A DNA stretch of 64,000 bases from Daphnia carinata (GCF_022539665.2 NC_081336.1:10330778-10394777), one strand, 5' to 3'. Positions 31,368 through 43,152 are shown, numbered from the stretch's first letter. Translations and numbers: made by a program. The notes: generated by a model not told the origin, from the letters alone.

Positions 31368-33040
31368 TCATGGAAACTCACCGACATCCACGACGGAATA
31401 AGTAAACGATGTTGTCCTCGTAGATATGGCATCCACTGTCATGTCATCCCCGTCGGATTTGCCGTCCCCTTTCTTGCACTTTGGTAACATGAAGCAAATG
31501 GTTGCTAGTCCCTATAGAAGGAAATAAACAATACATCTAATTATTTGTTAATAGTCATTTTTGCATAAAACTTAACACTGTAATTTGGACAGAGAAGACG
31601 ACGATAGCCGTCATTTGGAAACCAATGTGGTCCACTAAAATGCCAGTCCCAGCGCGTGAAACAAAACGCCCAGCACCACTAAGAGACGACCATATACCGG
31701 CAACAAGCCCGTGAGTACTGGGATTATCCGGATAACCAGCATGTCTATTATCAAAACGAAAAAAAAAAAGAAATGAATACTGGTACAGTAAATTGAATTT
31801 TTAAAATGTGGCTTACACAGCTTCTCTCATGGCATCAACGACCCCCGAAACTTGTTGCCCTGCAAACGCAACTCCACTTTGTGCCAATGCGATACCGACA
31901 ACAGCTAGATTTCTAAAATAAAATCAAATAATGATACTAGTTAAACGGTTTGAATTTGAGAATTGAAATCAAAAGTACCGATCAATAGGAACGAAGGGAA
32001 AACGCCCCAGCAAAAATATGGACAAGGCTCCGATCATGGTACTGGAAAAAAGGCAGAGCTTCACAGGTCCTCGGCGATCGCACAAGTATCCCCAAATAGG
32101 GCTGGCTATACTGTTGGCACCGTCTTTCAGTCCGAAAAAGATATCCACGTAAAATGGTGTCAAGTCAAACTGCAAACAAAACATAAAATGATTCTAAAGA
32201 AATTAATAATAACGCCAAGTCGGAAAACATACCGTACGCAACACTTGCGGTTCAAAGTTGATCGAGAGGAACCCGTTCGACATGTCGATACGATGAACGT
32301 GAAGAACGGGATCCAAATGGATGGAATACACAAAATAGCCAATGGCGATTGAGTTTTAGTTTATCCCTCGTCATACTGTGACACTAAAATGTTGAGAAAC
32401 GAGATGAGAAGGCTGGTGACGTACAATATTTTGAACTAACTTACCGTCATAATCGGCGAGAAAGGGTAATGCAATAAAGGCCATAATAGTTTGAATTCCT
32501 CCCATGAGGATAAAGGTAGTCTTAAAACCACCAACTTCATGCAATGCACCACCGACTATAGGACCAGCAAACTGGGCAATGTTCATCATTGTTCTTGTAA
32601 GACTCTACAATTAGAACAATAGTAGACATTGTACAGCTAACGATAAACCTGCATTAGTGAAACTTACAAAGATTTTGGCAACCGAATTGGGAAACTCTAC
32701 AGCAGTGTAAGTAAACGTCGACGTAATTGTACCAGCGTTTCCGGCCGCATGAATGACGCGGATCAATATAGAGATTACGACGAATGAACCCCCGGGAGGG
32801 AAATACTCTAAAAAGCTTTTAAAGTTTACTGATTAAAACCCAGCTTTCGCGTTTTTTGTGTAATTTTTTACTCACCCCGACAATAAGCAGCAGATACCTC
32901 CAATGAAAACTTCAGAAACAAAGGCGTACCGAACGCCAATAACTTTTAGCTGCAAGAAAGATTAAGATGCACATTATAAGTTTAGGGAACAAATTCGGGG
33001 CAATATTTACGTTTTTTCCTATAAAAGGAGTGACAAGAAA
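31368..33040 (-). pseudogene. SLC18B1-like MFS transporter lacking exon 1 (copy B)
   Basis: The minus-strand exons span most of an MFS transporter: 'AGNAGTITSTFTYTAVEFP', 'MNIAQFAGPIVGGALHEVGG', 'GANSIASPIWGYLCDRRGP' (the conserved MFS loop motif between helices), 'AVVGIALAQSG' and a charged C-terminus. The family is known to move polyamines or similar cations in vesicles; nothing can be said about this copy's substrate. An in-frame TAA (about 32,350) and a frameshift occur in the exon after 'LPFLADYD'. They are the same in copies C and D, so the gene was already dead. Exon 2 is cut at about 33,035. Confidence 0.82.
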
Positions 33041-33125
33041 CTCTCGATTTGGGGTATTAGGCCCCTCTGGCAATTTTAGTTTTAGGCGCAGGGGGTATTG
33101 CGCGTTTGCTGGCCGTGATTATAGT
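33041..33125. other. Palindrome spacer, unassigned
   Basis: This short stretch lies between the broken exon of copy B and the inverted upstream segment. No feature was recognised. Confidence 0.4.
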
Positions 33126-33350
33126 AGGCCATGCTATAAATAAAAAGAGCAATAGTAGTCAAATTTCTTTGGAATGCTAAAGAGCAAGACTGAAACACAT
33201 AACAAAGTAGGTCTGCGTCGAGGTGCAAACGAAAAGCACGAGTTGGCTAAAGCGTGGAATTGGAGCACGGGACGGTATATCGTGGAAATGATAGCGGAAA
33301 CAGTAATAACCACCAGGGTATATGTCCTATAGACGGCATGCATGTGAATT
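33126..33350 (-). repeat. Inverted copy of 38,690-38,885 (SLC18B1 upstream segment)
   Basis: The reverse complement matches the sequence that precedes copy D of the transporter, including 'CTATAGGACATATACCC' and 'GATATACCGTCCC'. Relative to the downstream exon 1 of copy C it is in the opposite orientation, so a small inversion has happened here. Confidence 0.8.
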
Positions 33351-33379
33351 TAGAAGTTGCATGTGGATTTAGAAGGTTG

Positions 33380-35390
33380 AATCAACACTTATTAATCCAA
33401 ACAAAAAGGAGTTGAGCGCGAAGGAGGATGCTGTCAAAAAAGAGAGATGCCTGTCAACAGCATCATCTGACAGTGGTAATGGAGGTTGTGGATGGCTTAA
33501 GAAAAAAAATACAGGCATTTTGGAGAGGTTGATGAAACGGAGAAGAAAAAACTGACACCTAGACAATGGCTTCTATTGGTAGTTCTCTCATTAGCAACTC
33601 TTACATCATCATTTGCCATTTCCCCCCATTCTTTGCTAAAATTGTAAGTATGTGTGAAATAACATCATGTGAAATATGAAATCTAATTGTTTGATTTAAT
33701 CTCTAGGCTGAAGATAAGGGTGCCACAGTATCCATTTATGGATTTATCGTTGGTACCAACTGCCTGACATCGTTTCTTGTCACTCCTTTTGTAGGAAAAA
33801 ACGTAAATATTGCCCCAAATTTGTTCCCTAAACTTATAATGTGCATCTTAATCTTTCTTGCAGCTAAAAGTTATTAGCGTTCGGTTCGCGTTTGTTTCTG
33901 AAGTTTTCATTGGAGGTATTTGCTGCTTATTGTCGGGGTGAGTAAAAAATTACACAAAAAACGCGAAAGCTGGGTTTTAATCAGTAAACTTTAAAAGCTT
34001 TTTAGAGTATTTCCCTCCCGGGGGTTCATTCGTCGTAATCTCTATATTGATCCGCGTCATTCATGCGGCCGGAAACGCTGGTACAATTACGTCGACGTTT
34101 ACTTACACTGCTGTAGAGTTTCCCAATTCGGTTCTCAATTCGAGTCTTACAAGAACAATGATGAACATTGCCCAGTTTGCTAGTCCTATAGTCGGTGGTG
34201 CATTGCATGAAGTAGGTGGTTTTAAGACTACCTTTATCCTCATGGGAGGAATTCAAACTATTATGGCCTTTATTGCATTACCCTTTCTCGCCGATTATGA
34301 CGGTAAGTTAGTTCAAAATATTGTACGTCACCAGCCTTCTCATCTCGTTTCTCAACATTTTAGTGTCACAGTATGACGAGGGATAAACTAAAACTCAATC
34401 GCCATTGGCTATTTTGTGTATTCCATCCATTTGGATCCCGTTCTTCACGTTCATCGTATCGACATGTCGAACGGGTTCCTCTCGATCAACTTTGAACCGC
34501 AAGTGTTGCGTACGGTATGTTTTCCGACTTGGCGTTATTATTAATTTCTTTAGAATCATTTTATGTTTTGTTTGCAGTTTGACTTGACACCATTTTACGT
34601 GGGTATCTTTTTCGACTGAAAGACGGTGCCAACAGTATAGCCAGCCCTATTTGGGGATACTTGTGCGATCGCCGAGGACCTGTGAAGCTCTGCCTTTTTT
34701 CCAGTACCATGATCGGAGCCTTGTCCATATTTTTGCTGGGGCGTTTTCCCTTCGTTCCTATTGATCGGTACTTTTGATTTCAATTCTCAAATTCAAACCG
34801 TTTAACTAGTATCATTATTTGATTTTATTTTAGAAATCTAGCTGTTGTCGGTATCGCATTGGCACAAAGTGGAGTTGCGTTTGCAGGGCAACAAGTTTCG
34901 GGGATCGTTGATGCCATGAGAGAAGCTATGTAAGCCACATTTAAAAAATCAATTTACTGTACCAGTATTCATTTCTTTTTTGCATTTTGATAATAGACAT
35001 GCTGGTTATCCGGATAATACCAGTACTCACGGGCTTGTTGACGGTATATGGTCGTCTCTTAGTGGTGCTGGGCGTTTTGTTTCACGCGCTGGGACTGGCA
35101 TTTTAGTGGACCACATTGGTTTCCAAATGACGGCTGCCGTCGTGTTCTCTGTTCAAATTACAGTGGTAAGTTTTGACCATAAATAAATGACTATTAACAA
35201 GTAAATAATAAGATGCATTATTTCTTTCCTTCTATAGGGTTTAGCAACCATGTGCTTCATGTTACCAAAGTGCAAGAAAGGTGACGGCAAATCCGACGGG
35301 GATGACACGACAGTGGATGCCATATCTACGAGGACAACATCGTTTACTTATTCGTGGATGTCGGTGAGTTTCCACGATTAACTATTTCTC
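33380..35390 (+). pseudogene. SLC18B1-like MFS transporter (copy C)
   Basis: All exons are on the plus strand: a Lys-rich N-terminal exon ending 'LTPRQWLLLVVLSLATL', then 'GATVSIYGFIVGTNC', 'VRFAFVSEVFIGGICC', and the remaining exons as in copy B. Defects specific to this copy are a one-base loss in the Lys tract of exon 1 (about 33,505), a lost base in the 'FFGLKDG' exon (near 34,613) and a small deletion before the end (near 35,353). The intron between 'EFPNSV' and the next exon is missing, apparently by deletion. The family-wide TAA is also present. It is a pseudogene, and with copy B forms an inverted pair. Confidence 0.82.
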
Positions 35391-35416
35391 AGCCCGAATC
35401 TCCAGCCGAGTCCGTC

Positions 35417-37100
35417 ACGTGCAAATCAGTGTCGATCCCATTACCGCGAGACTGTGCCATTATTCGCCGCATGCGCGCTGAAACATATGCCGGGTTCTCT
35501 GGCTGAACAGATTAGGCCCATCGTGTAGACTAGATAATTGAATTTAGAAACTTGAGAATCTCATCTAGCACCCTACCACTTGCCACATCTGTAACAATAC
35601 CCGATATTTTCCGTGTCTCTTCCGGCTGGCTTTAACTATTTTATGAAAATCATATCCGGCTAATCCATACTCTGTCGCACGATCTGCTTTTAATCCAATC
35701 GATAATTTTCAGGAAAGCGTTTTGGCTTCGTTTTTTCAGCCAATTTTTGATATTCGAGCAGAACAAGAGAAAAATCGATTCATGCGACAAAATCTTGTTT
35801 AAATTTAATTGAGCTTAAGCCAAATTGAATTTTAAAAATGCATTACATTTTATGTGGTGTTATGGCGAATGGTACGGGAATGGATGAATAGGCTTTTAAC
35901 AGCTGTGGTGATCACATTCAAATATTATCGATTCGACCGAAAGATGGTCGTGCTCGTCAGAGCGTCCACCCACACGCTTTATGCTAGTCATTGACTAAAA
36001 AATGTTACTTAAAGAAGCGAACCGTTCTGACCGTTGAATGAAGGACGCACGCGAGTCTTTTGATCTACTAGCGGAATAAGGATACAAAAATTGATAAATT
36101 TCCAGTTTGAAGTAGACATTTTTTTCCCCTTTTTGCAATGATAACGCCATCAACCGTTATGGCGTGACGTGTTCCATCGTTCCAAATCACTTTTCTTGTT
36201 CCCATTTTCTTTTCCGAGGGCTTTTCAAGTGGGAAAAAGGAAGAAGCCTTTGAAGTAGGAAGAACAAGCAAAGTATAAACATAGAGATTGGTAACGATAA
36301 CGGAATTTCGTGAAATTAAATATGGGGAACTGAGAATTCGATGACTAACTGTAAAATTGGTAGTGCGATTGAGTTGTTTTCCTCTGCAATTTTTAAAAAC
36401 TTGTACGTACCTATTGACTGATCTAGTATAGTCACAGGTAGAATACTCTAAACCAATGCAATCACGCGTGAATGTATAAAAATCGGAAGCCGCTTAAATT
36501 TTTTTTTTCTTGCGCAAGAAGGAAGCGTGAATGACGGTACGATCACCAGGTCAATGCAATGAGAAGTTGTAAAAATAATTCAATTATTTTTCTTTGTTTA
36601 GGCTATTTCCAAAAAACTAATTGAAATCGTGTTTCATAAGCCACATTGTTTTAACTGGTAGCCCTTCGTGGTAGGACCATCGAAGCTCTTGTCTAAGTAT
36701 TAAAACACTAGAATTCGTTGGAGCATTTTTTTTTTAACATCTTTATTTTTAAGATCCAAATTATTGCCGACAGTACAAGCAATCTGTAGTAACCAAGCAT
36801 AGAATTCGTGAAAGAAATCGAAAGAAAAGAGAAGCTGGAGAGGTATAACTATGAAAATGTAAGCATGCTTAGAAAATCTGTGGACTTTGTTCAAATCACG
36901 TCCCATTTAAATTAAGGTATTGGGAGAATGAATGAATGAAATTGGGGGAGGGAGAGAGGTGACAATGGCCATAACGATTAAAAAATTTTCCGCTTTAACA
37001 GCATAGTTATTTCTTAACCAATTATGCCATTGTCGTCTCTCTTCACTCAATTTTGCCCCTTCCTTCAAACGTTACGAATTTAAACAAAGCCAAAGCACAC
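35417..37100. other. Single-copy spacer without recognisable gene
   Basis: No similarity to other parts of the window and no convincing exon. Small frames (for example 36,068-36,271 and 36,700-36,906 on minus) lack motifs. Confidence 0.5.
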
Positions 37101-37104
37101 AGAA

Positions 37105-38331
37105 TTATCTAAGCATCAAAACATATTCATTGTTAGACCTTCTTTCCTCTGCTTTCATTTGGTCGTTAGAAGAACGATGTCCAAACATCGTTTTGAGTCT
37201 TTTGAAGAATTTCTTCCCCTTTTTTTCTGCCTTTGGCTCCGGAAACATTTCTTTGGCGAAAGCCACTTCTGCCATCTTCTTCTCAAAATCGATATTTTCG
37301 TTTTCGACAATCACTTGCAGGGCTTTTTCTCTTCGCCGGAGAAGTTCGGTTAGTTTCGCGCGTTCTACTTCCGATGATGCAGACGCAAGTTTTGTTTTAT
37401 GATCATCCAGCGCGTCTTCTGCATCACGTATAACTTCGCGGGACCTCCTTTTGTCATTTTCGTAGAGTTTTTCCAGCTTAGAAAAAGTCTTCCTGAGCTT
37501 GTCGATGCTGTTGCATTCAATGACAAGCGGTTCAGATTTGTTCCCGGAGGCGGCCCTTTTTATCTCGAACGCTACCATTATGGCCATTATGGTCTGTGAC
37601 ATGTACTTTTCATACTTTTCGCGATTTTTCTTATTCTTGTCTTTTGCTATATCGATCAGTAACGTCAAGTAATTGATCATAGCACCGGTCAAGTTTAGTG
37701 TAGTATTAGGTTCGGCATCCGATTTTGTTGTCGGGGTTTCGGGAGGCGTTTCCTTTCCTGTTGTGCGTGTTATTTTGATCAAATGCGCATTTTGTTGATG
37801 TAAATGGAGGTCGTGGAAGAGTCTGCAACCGAGGAAGTTGGGCATAGCCTTATATCCTGCACACACGTAAATTGGGATTTCAGTTGTTTTGTCTTGTAAT
37901 ACAACGTGGGTGTAGAAAAATCCAACGACCTCTTCCCATTTTACGTGCTCTTTGAACTTCCCTGTACGCTTAGACTTGACCAAATTGTACTTCGTAAAAG
38001 GCGTTAAGTTGGGCTCGCCTATTTGTTGCCATTGTTGTAGACTGATGATTGACTCGTCACAGCCTTTGTCAATCACCATATCCACTTTATGCTTGTTCAG
38101 ACATACCTGCACAGACTTGATCTTGATGGTATTATCTTCTCTCAAAAATCCCGGTTTGACGAATTTCTGTTTCATTCGCTCGAAGAATCGTGATTGCTTC
38201 GACTGTTGGGCGCCCTTTGCAGTTCCATCTGGTTTCTCTGCTTGGCAATCAGTACTAGATGAAGTATTCTGGGGTAAAGGATGCGTCGTGTTACATTCCT
38301 GTAACAAGTCGCTCCTGTTTTCTGGTGTCAA
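37105..38331 (-). CDS. Retropepsin-like domain protein with coiled-coil tail (D-K-G active site)
   Basis: This is an uninterrupted frame of 408 codons. Residues about 65-180 resemble a Ty3/gypsy-type aspartic protease: beta-rich start, 'MVIDKGCDESIIS' where D-[ST]-G-A is expected, and 'NFLGCRLFHDLHL' matching the distal 'LLGRDWL' block. Lys in place of Ser/Thr after the Asp suggests loss of catalysis. Residues about 225-400 are highly charged and heptad-like, probably coiled coil. Basic patches 'FFERMKQKF' (about 49) and 'KKFFKRLKTMF' (about 374) are similar to each other. No RT follows. The first codon is TTG, with a stop six codons upstream and an AG acceptor just before, so a 5' exon probably exists; otherwise the ATG at residue 53 is the start. 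It may be a domesticated gypsy fragment or a relic. It lies in the only single-copy part of the centre. Confidence 0.6.
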   Translation of the reverse strand: MTPENRSDLLQECNTTHPLPQNTSSSTDCQAEKPDGTAKGAQQSKQSRFFERMKQKFVKPGFLREDNTIKIKSVQVCLNKHKVDMVIDKGCDESIISLQQWQQIGEPNLTPFTKYNLVKSKRTGKFKEHVKWEEVVGFFYTHVVLQDKTTEIPIYVCAGYKAMPNFLGCRLFHDLHLHQQNAHLIKITRTTGKETPPETPTTKSDAEPNTTLNLTGAMINYLTLLIDIAKDKNKKNREKYEKYMSQTIMAIMVAFEIKRAASGNKSEPLVIECNSIDKLRKTFSKLEKLYENDKRRSREVIRDAEDALDDHKTKLASASSEVERAKLTELLRRREKALQVIVENENIDFEKKMAEVAFAKEMFPEPKAEKKGKKFFKRLKTMFGHRSSNDQMKAEERRSNNEYVLMLR

Positions 38332-38339
38332 CTGTTCAG

Positions 38340-38689
38340 GTTGTTCTTATCTGCTGGAAGATCCTGTTAATGCTGTGACGAACGTGAAGATATTCATAAA
38401 TGAGGGAACCATTTTGAATATTTCGATTTACTTCGGGTGCTTGAAAAACACCGCTCGCTGTCTCGCTTTATGGCATTTTTCGACGGAAGACAGAACCCAT
38501 CACTGCTCAAACTCTGATGTTTTTTCAAAAAAAAATGTTAATAAAAAAAGGTAATTTGAATTGTGTGAAGGAAATTAAATGAATTAGAATTTTTCCCGTA
38601 ATGTTCAACACAAATAACCGTAAAAAAACTCTAAAAAGTATTTTTATTTCGTGAAAAACTATCAGTTTTGGAATCTTCTGAATTCACAT
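38340..38689. other. Spacer upstream of the retropepsin-like gene
   Basis: AT-rich with A-runs and no gene recognised. It could contain the missing 5' exon or promoter of the minus-strand retropepsin-like gene. Confidence 0.4.
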
Positions 38690-39059
38690 GCATGCCGTCT
38701 ATAGGACATATACCCTGGTGGTTATTACTGTTTCCGCTATCATTTCCACGATATACCGTCCCGCCTTAGCCAACTCGTGTTTTTCGTTTGCACCTCGACG
38801 CAGACCTACGTTGTTATGTGCTTGAGTCTTGCTCTTTAGCATGCCAAAGAAATTTGACTACTATTGCTATTTTTATTTATAGCTAAGGAGAAGTAAGATA
38901 CCACAAGCTGTTTGAAGAATGGGTATGTTGGATCGTTCACAACCTTGGCTAAGCCATGTTTGCCATACCCACCCTATCCAGAAAGACAGCAAAAGAATAG
39001 GTCAGTTTCGATGGCTGAAACATCACCAGTGCTTTGGCATGATCAGGTGCAAAAACGAC

Positions 39060-41137
39060 TGAAAAGATTGAATCAACACTTATTACTCGAACGAAAAGGA
39101 GTTGAGCACAAAGGAGGATACTGTGAAAAAAGATAGATGCCTGTCAACAGCATCATCTGACAGTTGTAATGGAGGTTGTGGAGGGCTTAAGAAGAAAAAA
39201 TATAGGCGTTTTGGAGAGGTTGATAAAACAGAGAAGAAAAAACTGACACCCAGACAATGGCTTCTATTGGTTGTTCTCTCATTAGCAACTCTCACATCAT
39301 TTGCCTTTCCCCCCCGTTCTTTCCCTAAATTGTAAGTATCTGTGAAATAAGATCATATGTAATGTGAAATCTAAATGTTTGCTTTAATCTCTAGGCTGAA
39401 GATAAGGGTGCCACAGTATCCATTTATGGATTTATTATTGGTACCAACTGCCTGACATCGTTTCTTGTCACACTCCTTTTATTGGAAAAACGTAAATATT
39501 ACCCCAAATTTGTTCCATAAACGTGTAATTTGCATCTTCATCTTTCTTTCAGCTAAAAGTTAGTGGCGTTCGGTTCACCTTTGTTTCTGGAGTTTTCATT
39601 GGAGGTATTTGCTGCTTATTATCGGGTTGAGTAGTAAATTACACAAAAAAAACGCAAAAGCTGGGTTTTAATCAGTAAACTTTAAAAGCTTTTTAGAGTA
39701 TTTCCCTCCCGGGGGTTCATTCGTCGTAATATCTATATTGATCCGCGTCATTCACGCTGCCGGAAACACTGGAACAATTACGGCGACGTTTACGTACACT
39801 GCTGTGGAGTTTCCCAATTCCGTTGCCAAAATCTTTGTAAGATTCACTAATGCAGGTTTAGCGTTCGCTGTTCAATTTCTACCATTGTTCTAATTTTAGA
39901 ATCTTACAAGAACCATGATGAACATTGCCCAGTTTGCTAGTCCTATAGTCGGTGGTGCATTGCATGAAGTAGGTGGTTTTAAGACTACCTTTATCCTCAT
40001 GGGAGGAATTCAAACTATTATGGCCTTTATTGCATTACCCTTTCTCGCCGATTATGACGGTAAGTTAGTTCAAAATATTGTACGTCACCAGCCTTCTCAT
40101 CTCGTTTCTCAACATTTTAGTGTCACAGTATGACGAGGGATAAACTAAAACTCAATCGCCATTGGCTATTTTGTGTATTCCATCCATTTGGATCCCGTTC
40201 TTCACGTTCATCGTATCGACATGTCGAACGGGTTCCTCTCGATCAACTTTGAACCGCAAGTGTTGCGTACGGTATGTTTTCCGACTTGGCGTTATTATTA
40301 ATTTCTTTAGAATCATTTTATGTTTTGTTTGCAGTTTGACTTGAAACCATTTTACGTGGGTATCTTTTTCGGACTGAAAGACGGTGCCAACAGTATAGCC
40401 AGCCCTATTTGGGGATACTTGTGCGATCGCCGAGGACCTGTGAAGCTCTGCCTTTTTTCCAGTACCATGATCGGAGCCTTGTCCATATTTTTGCTGGGGC
40501 GTTTTCCCTTCGTTCCTATTGATCGGTACTTTTGATTTCAAATCTCAAATTCAAACCGTTTAACTAGTATCATTATTTGATTTTATTTTAGAAATCTAGC
40601 TGTTGTCGGTATCGCATTGGCACAAAGTGGAGTTGCGTTTGCAGGGCAACAAGTTTCGGGGGTCGTTGATGCCATGAGAGAAGCTATGTAAGCCACATTT
40701 AAAAAAATCAATTTACTGTACCAGTATTCATTTCTTTTTTTTTTTCGTTTTGATAATAGACATGCTGGTTATCCGGATAATCCCAGTACTCACGGGCTTG
40801 TTGCCGGTATATGGTCGTCTCTTAGTGGTGCTGGGCGTTTTGTTTCACGCGCTGGGACTGGCATTTTAGTGGACCACATTTGGTTTCCAAATGACGGCTG
40901 TCGTCGTCTTCTCTGTCCAAATTACAGTGTTAAGTTTTATGCAAAAATGACTATTAACAAATAATTAGATGTATTGTTTATTTCCTTCTATAGGGACTAG
41001 CAACCATTTGCTTCATGTTACCAAAGTGCAAGAAAGGGGACGGCAAATCCGACGGGGATGACATGACAGTGGATGCCATATCTACGAGGACAACATCGTT
41101 TACTTATTCCGTCGTGGATGTCGGTGAGTTTCCATGA
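39060..41137 (+). pseudogene. SLC18B1-like MFS transporter, most complete copy (copy D)
   Basis: Ten exon-like stretches lie in order on the plus strand. Exon 1 (about 39,060-39,332) is Ser/Lys-rich then hydrophobic; the last ends at TGA 41,135. The exon-1 reading frame opens with TTG, and no ATG lies between it and the upstream stop. Lesions: two extra bases in exon 2 ('GTCACACTCC', about 39,470), a damaged donor after 'CCLLSG' (GTTGAG, about 39,626), the family-wide TAA and frameshift in exon 6 (40,120-40,272), and an extra T near 40,880. About 400 residues would be expected for an intact family member with 12 helices. No copy in the window is functional. Confidence 0.82.
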
Positions 41138-41159
41138 TTAACTATTTCTCAGCCCGAAT

Positions 41160-42081
41160 CTCCAGTCGAGTCCGGCCACACCTCGAAATGCTGCCCGAAT
41201 CTATTCATGAATCGACGGAAAGCTGCGTGAACAATACATTCCAGAAGCTGTGACATGCGATGAAAAGGAACTGTTTAAGGGGATCGTCTGTGGGGAACAC
41301 TTTAACAATTTTGATAAAGTCGTCCTCCAGGTAAACCATTTTTCGAAACAGTAGTTTATGTTTTGAAAATATCTATTTGGATTTGCTTTAGGTTACAGAA
41401 AAAGATGTACCTCGATAAATAACATCATTCGAAGAAGCCGGCCTGCGCCCACTACTACTTCAAAACATTAAGATTGCTGGCTACATAAAATCAACACCTA
41501 TACAGAAAGCTTCAGTTGCAGATATTCTTGCCAAAAGAGATTTGATTACTTGTGCTGTCACGGGCTCCGGCAAAACGGTAATCCAATTAATGAACGCTGT
41601 GTAATTTTGAAACCTTGATGCCTTCGTACTAACTTGATTCGAATGGGTCGATATGAACTGGGTAAGTTGAGGTAAAAGTAATTTTGAGTGGGCACGTCTG
41701 TGATTGCGACTACGAAAAGGTCCAATTGCATTTAAGATACTCAAGAAACCCTTCGTGACATTCGTTGATTAAGTCATCTAAAATTTCACATTTTTTCATA
41801 TAGGCGGCGTACTTGGTACCGTTTATGAACATACTGTTAAAACAAGGTGTTTCTGGTGCATCCCCGCCATGGTTCAAAAGCCAGAAGTTGTAATTGTCGC
41901 ACGCACTCGTGAATTTTCGATTCAAATTCACCGCGGGGCGTGTAAATTCTCCTACAATTCGGTTTTAAAATCTGTCATATATCAAGGAACTGTCACGAGC
42001 CATCATCGGTCAAATCTTCAAGCTGGGTGCAATACTCTTGTCGCGACCGCGGGGCGACTCGAGGATTTTCTCAATTAGTGT
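41160..42081 (+). pseudogene. vasa: vasa-like fragment (copy 3)
   Basis: This is the plus-strand copy of the fragment in copies 1 and 2, ending at 'GRLEDFLN' directly against POLD1 sequence. Here the boundary is easily read on the plus strand: after the vasa motif comes TAG in the vasa frame, while POLD1 continues in another frame, so no fusion protein results. Confidence 0.8.
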
Positions 42082-42745
42082 CACGTCAGGTAATCTATGG
42101 TAACACAGATTCCGTAATGGTGAAATTCGGTGTACCCACGGTGGCCGAAGCCATGGAATTAGGCCGAGAAACTGCCGCATTTGTGTCGGCAAAATTTGTC
42201 AAACCCATTAATTTGGAATTCGAAAAAGTCTATTACCCCTATTTATTGATCAACGAAAAGAGGTAATTACGGTTCTGATTTATAAAGACTTGTTAGATGA
42301 GATACCAGTTGCACTGTCTGTTTCTGTCTTCACAGGTATCCAGGATTGTATTGGACCAAACCTGAAAAGTTTGACAAAATGGATTGTAAGGGTTTAGAAA
42401 CTGTTCGTCGTGATAATTGTCAACTCGTTGCCAATCTTATCAATAGCTGGTCTGCAGAAAAGTTTGATTGATCGGTAAACAAAAAGTCATCAGTTTTAGT
42501 ATTCAAAGTTTGAGGTTTAGATATTTTCTCTTAGAGATCCGGATGGAGCACTAGAATACGCCAAACAATCTATTTTCGACTTGCTTCGCAACAAAGTCGA
42601 TATCTCACTTCTGATGATTACCAAGGTAGAGCGTAACTATGTTTTGGAATACTGTGATTTTATCCGTTTGCTTTCTTTTATTAAAAAGGAGCTGACTAAA
42701 ACAGATAAAGACTACGCCAGTAAACAGGCACATGTGGAACTAGCT

Positions 42746-43134
42746 TGTCGAGAATCTTTCACAGAAATCCCTGGAAGATGGGAATGGTGAAAGACTGACA
42801 CTAAGTTTTGAGTTAAAGGAGAGGTAGGATTTCACTTTCTACGTTGTGTATTGGAATTTTGGCTTGAGATGGCCACGAGAGAATTGTGCTGTGTGACGCA
42901 CCACTTTAACAGAGAGAGGCTTACAGAAAGACTGACTTTTATGGTCACATGAGAGCCTGAAGTAAATTAGCGAAAACAAAAGACATACGAAAACAAAAGA
43001 AAGGCGAAAAGTAGCGTGGTTTTAGGGTGGAGAAGAAGGGGTAGGCGCGAAGATGGTCAAGAGGGGAAAACTGAAGCTGGGGAGAAAAAAAAAACCCTTG
43101 GGGATAGTGGAGGAAACTTGGAAAATTTCCGACA
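42746..43134 (-). repeat. BEL 3' LTR
   Basis: 389 bp. Relative to the other LTR it has one A less in the homopolymer near 43,085-43,094. Confidence 0.93.
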
Positions 43135-43152
43135 TACTGCGGGCCAAACAAG

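Larger units (their letters stand above)
14881..33040 (-). repeat. Block copy 2 (gene strand minus, enlarged by insertions)
   Basis: This carries the same gene-fragment order as copy 1. It is interrupted at 17,938-25,276 (non-LTR with nested Copia) and 26,289-26,620 (solo LTR). Relative to copy 1 it extends further into the SLC18B1-like pseudogene, to about 33,035, where an inverted copy begins after a spacer. It is the minus-strand arm of a large inverted repeat whose other arm is copy 3. Confidence 0.9.
31368..35416. repeat. Palindromic SLC18B1 pair (arms about 1.65 kb, spacer about 0.75 kb)
   Basis: Left arm 31,368-33,035 and right arm about 33,785-35,416 are reverse complements with modest divergence. 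Read-through transcription would give a long hairpin RNA. Homology ends on the right after 'CCAGCCGAGTCCG' at about 35,416. Confidence 0.85.

Noticed and set aside
37130-38554. Plus-strand frames opposite the retropepsin-like gene, the longest about 200 codons (37,952-38,554)
   Set aside because: Cys/Phe-rich, no motif, and antisense to the better-supported minus frame.
12061-42081. A vasa-POLD1 fusion protein
   Set aside because: The junction is out of frame and a stop follows the vasa part; the frameshift and stops rule out a continuous product.
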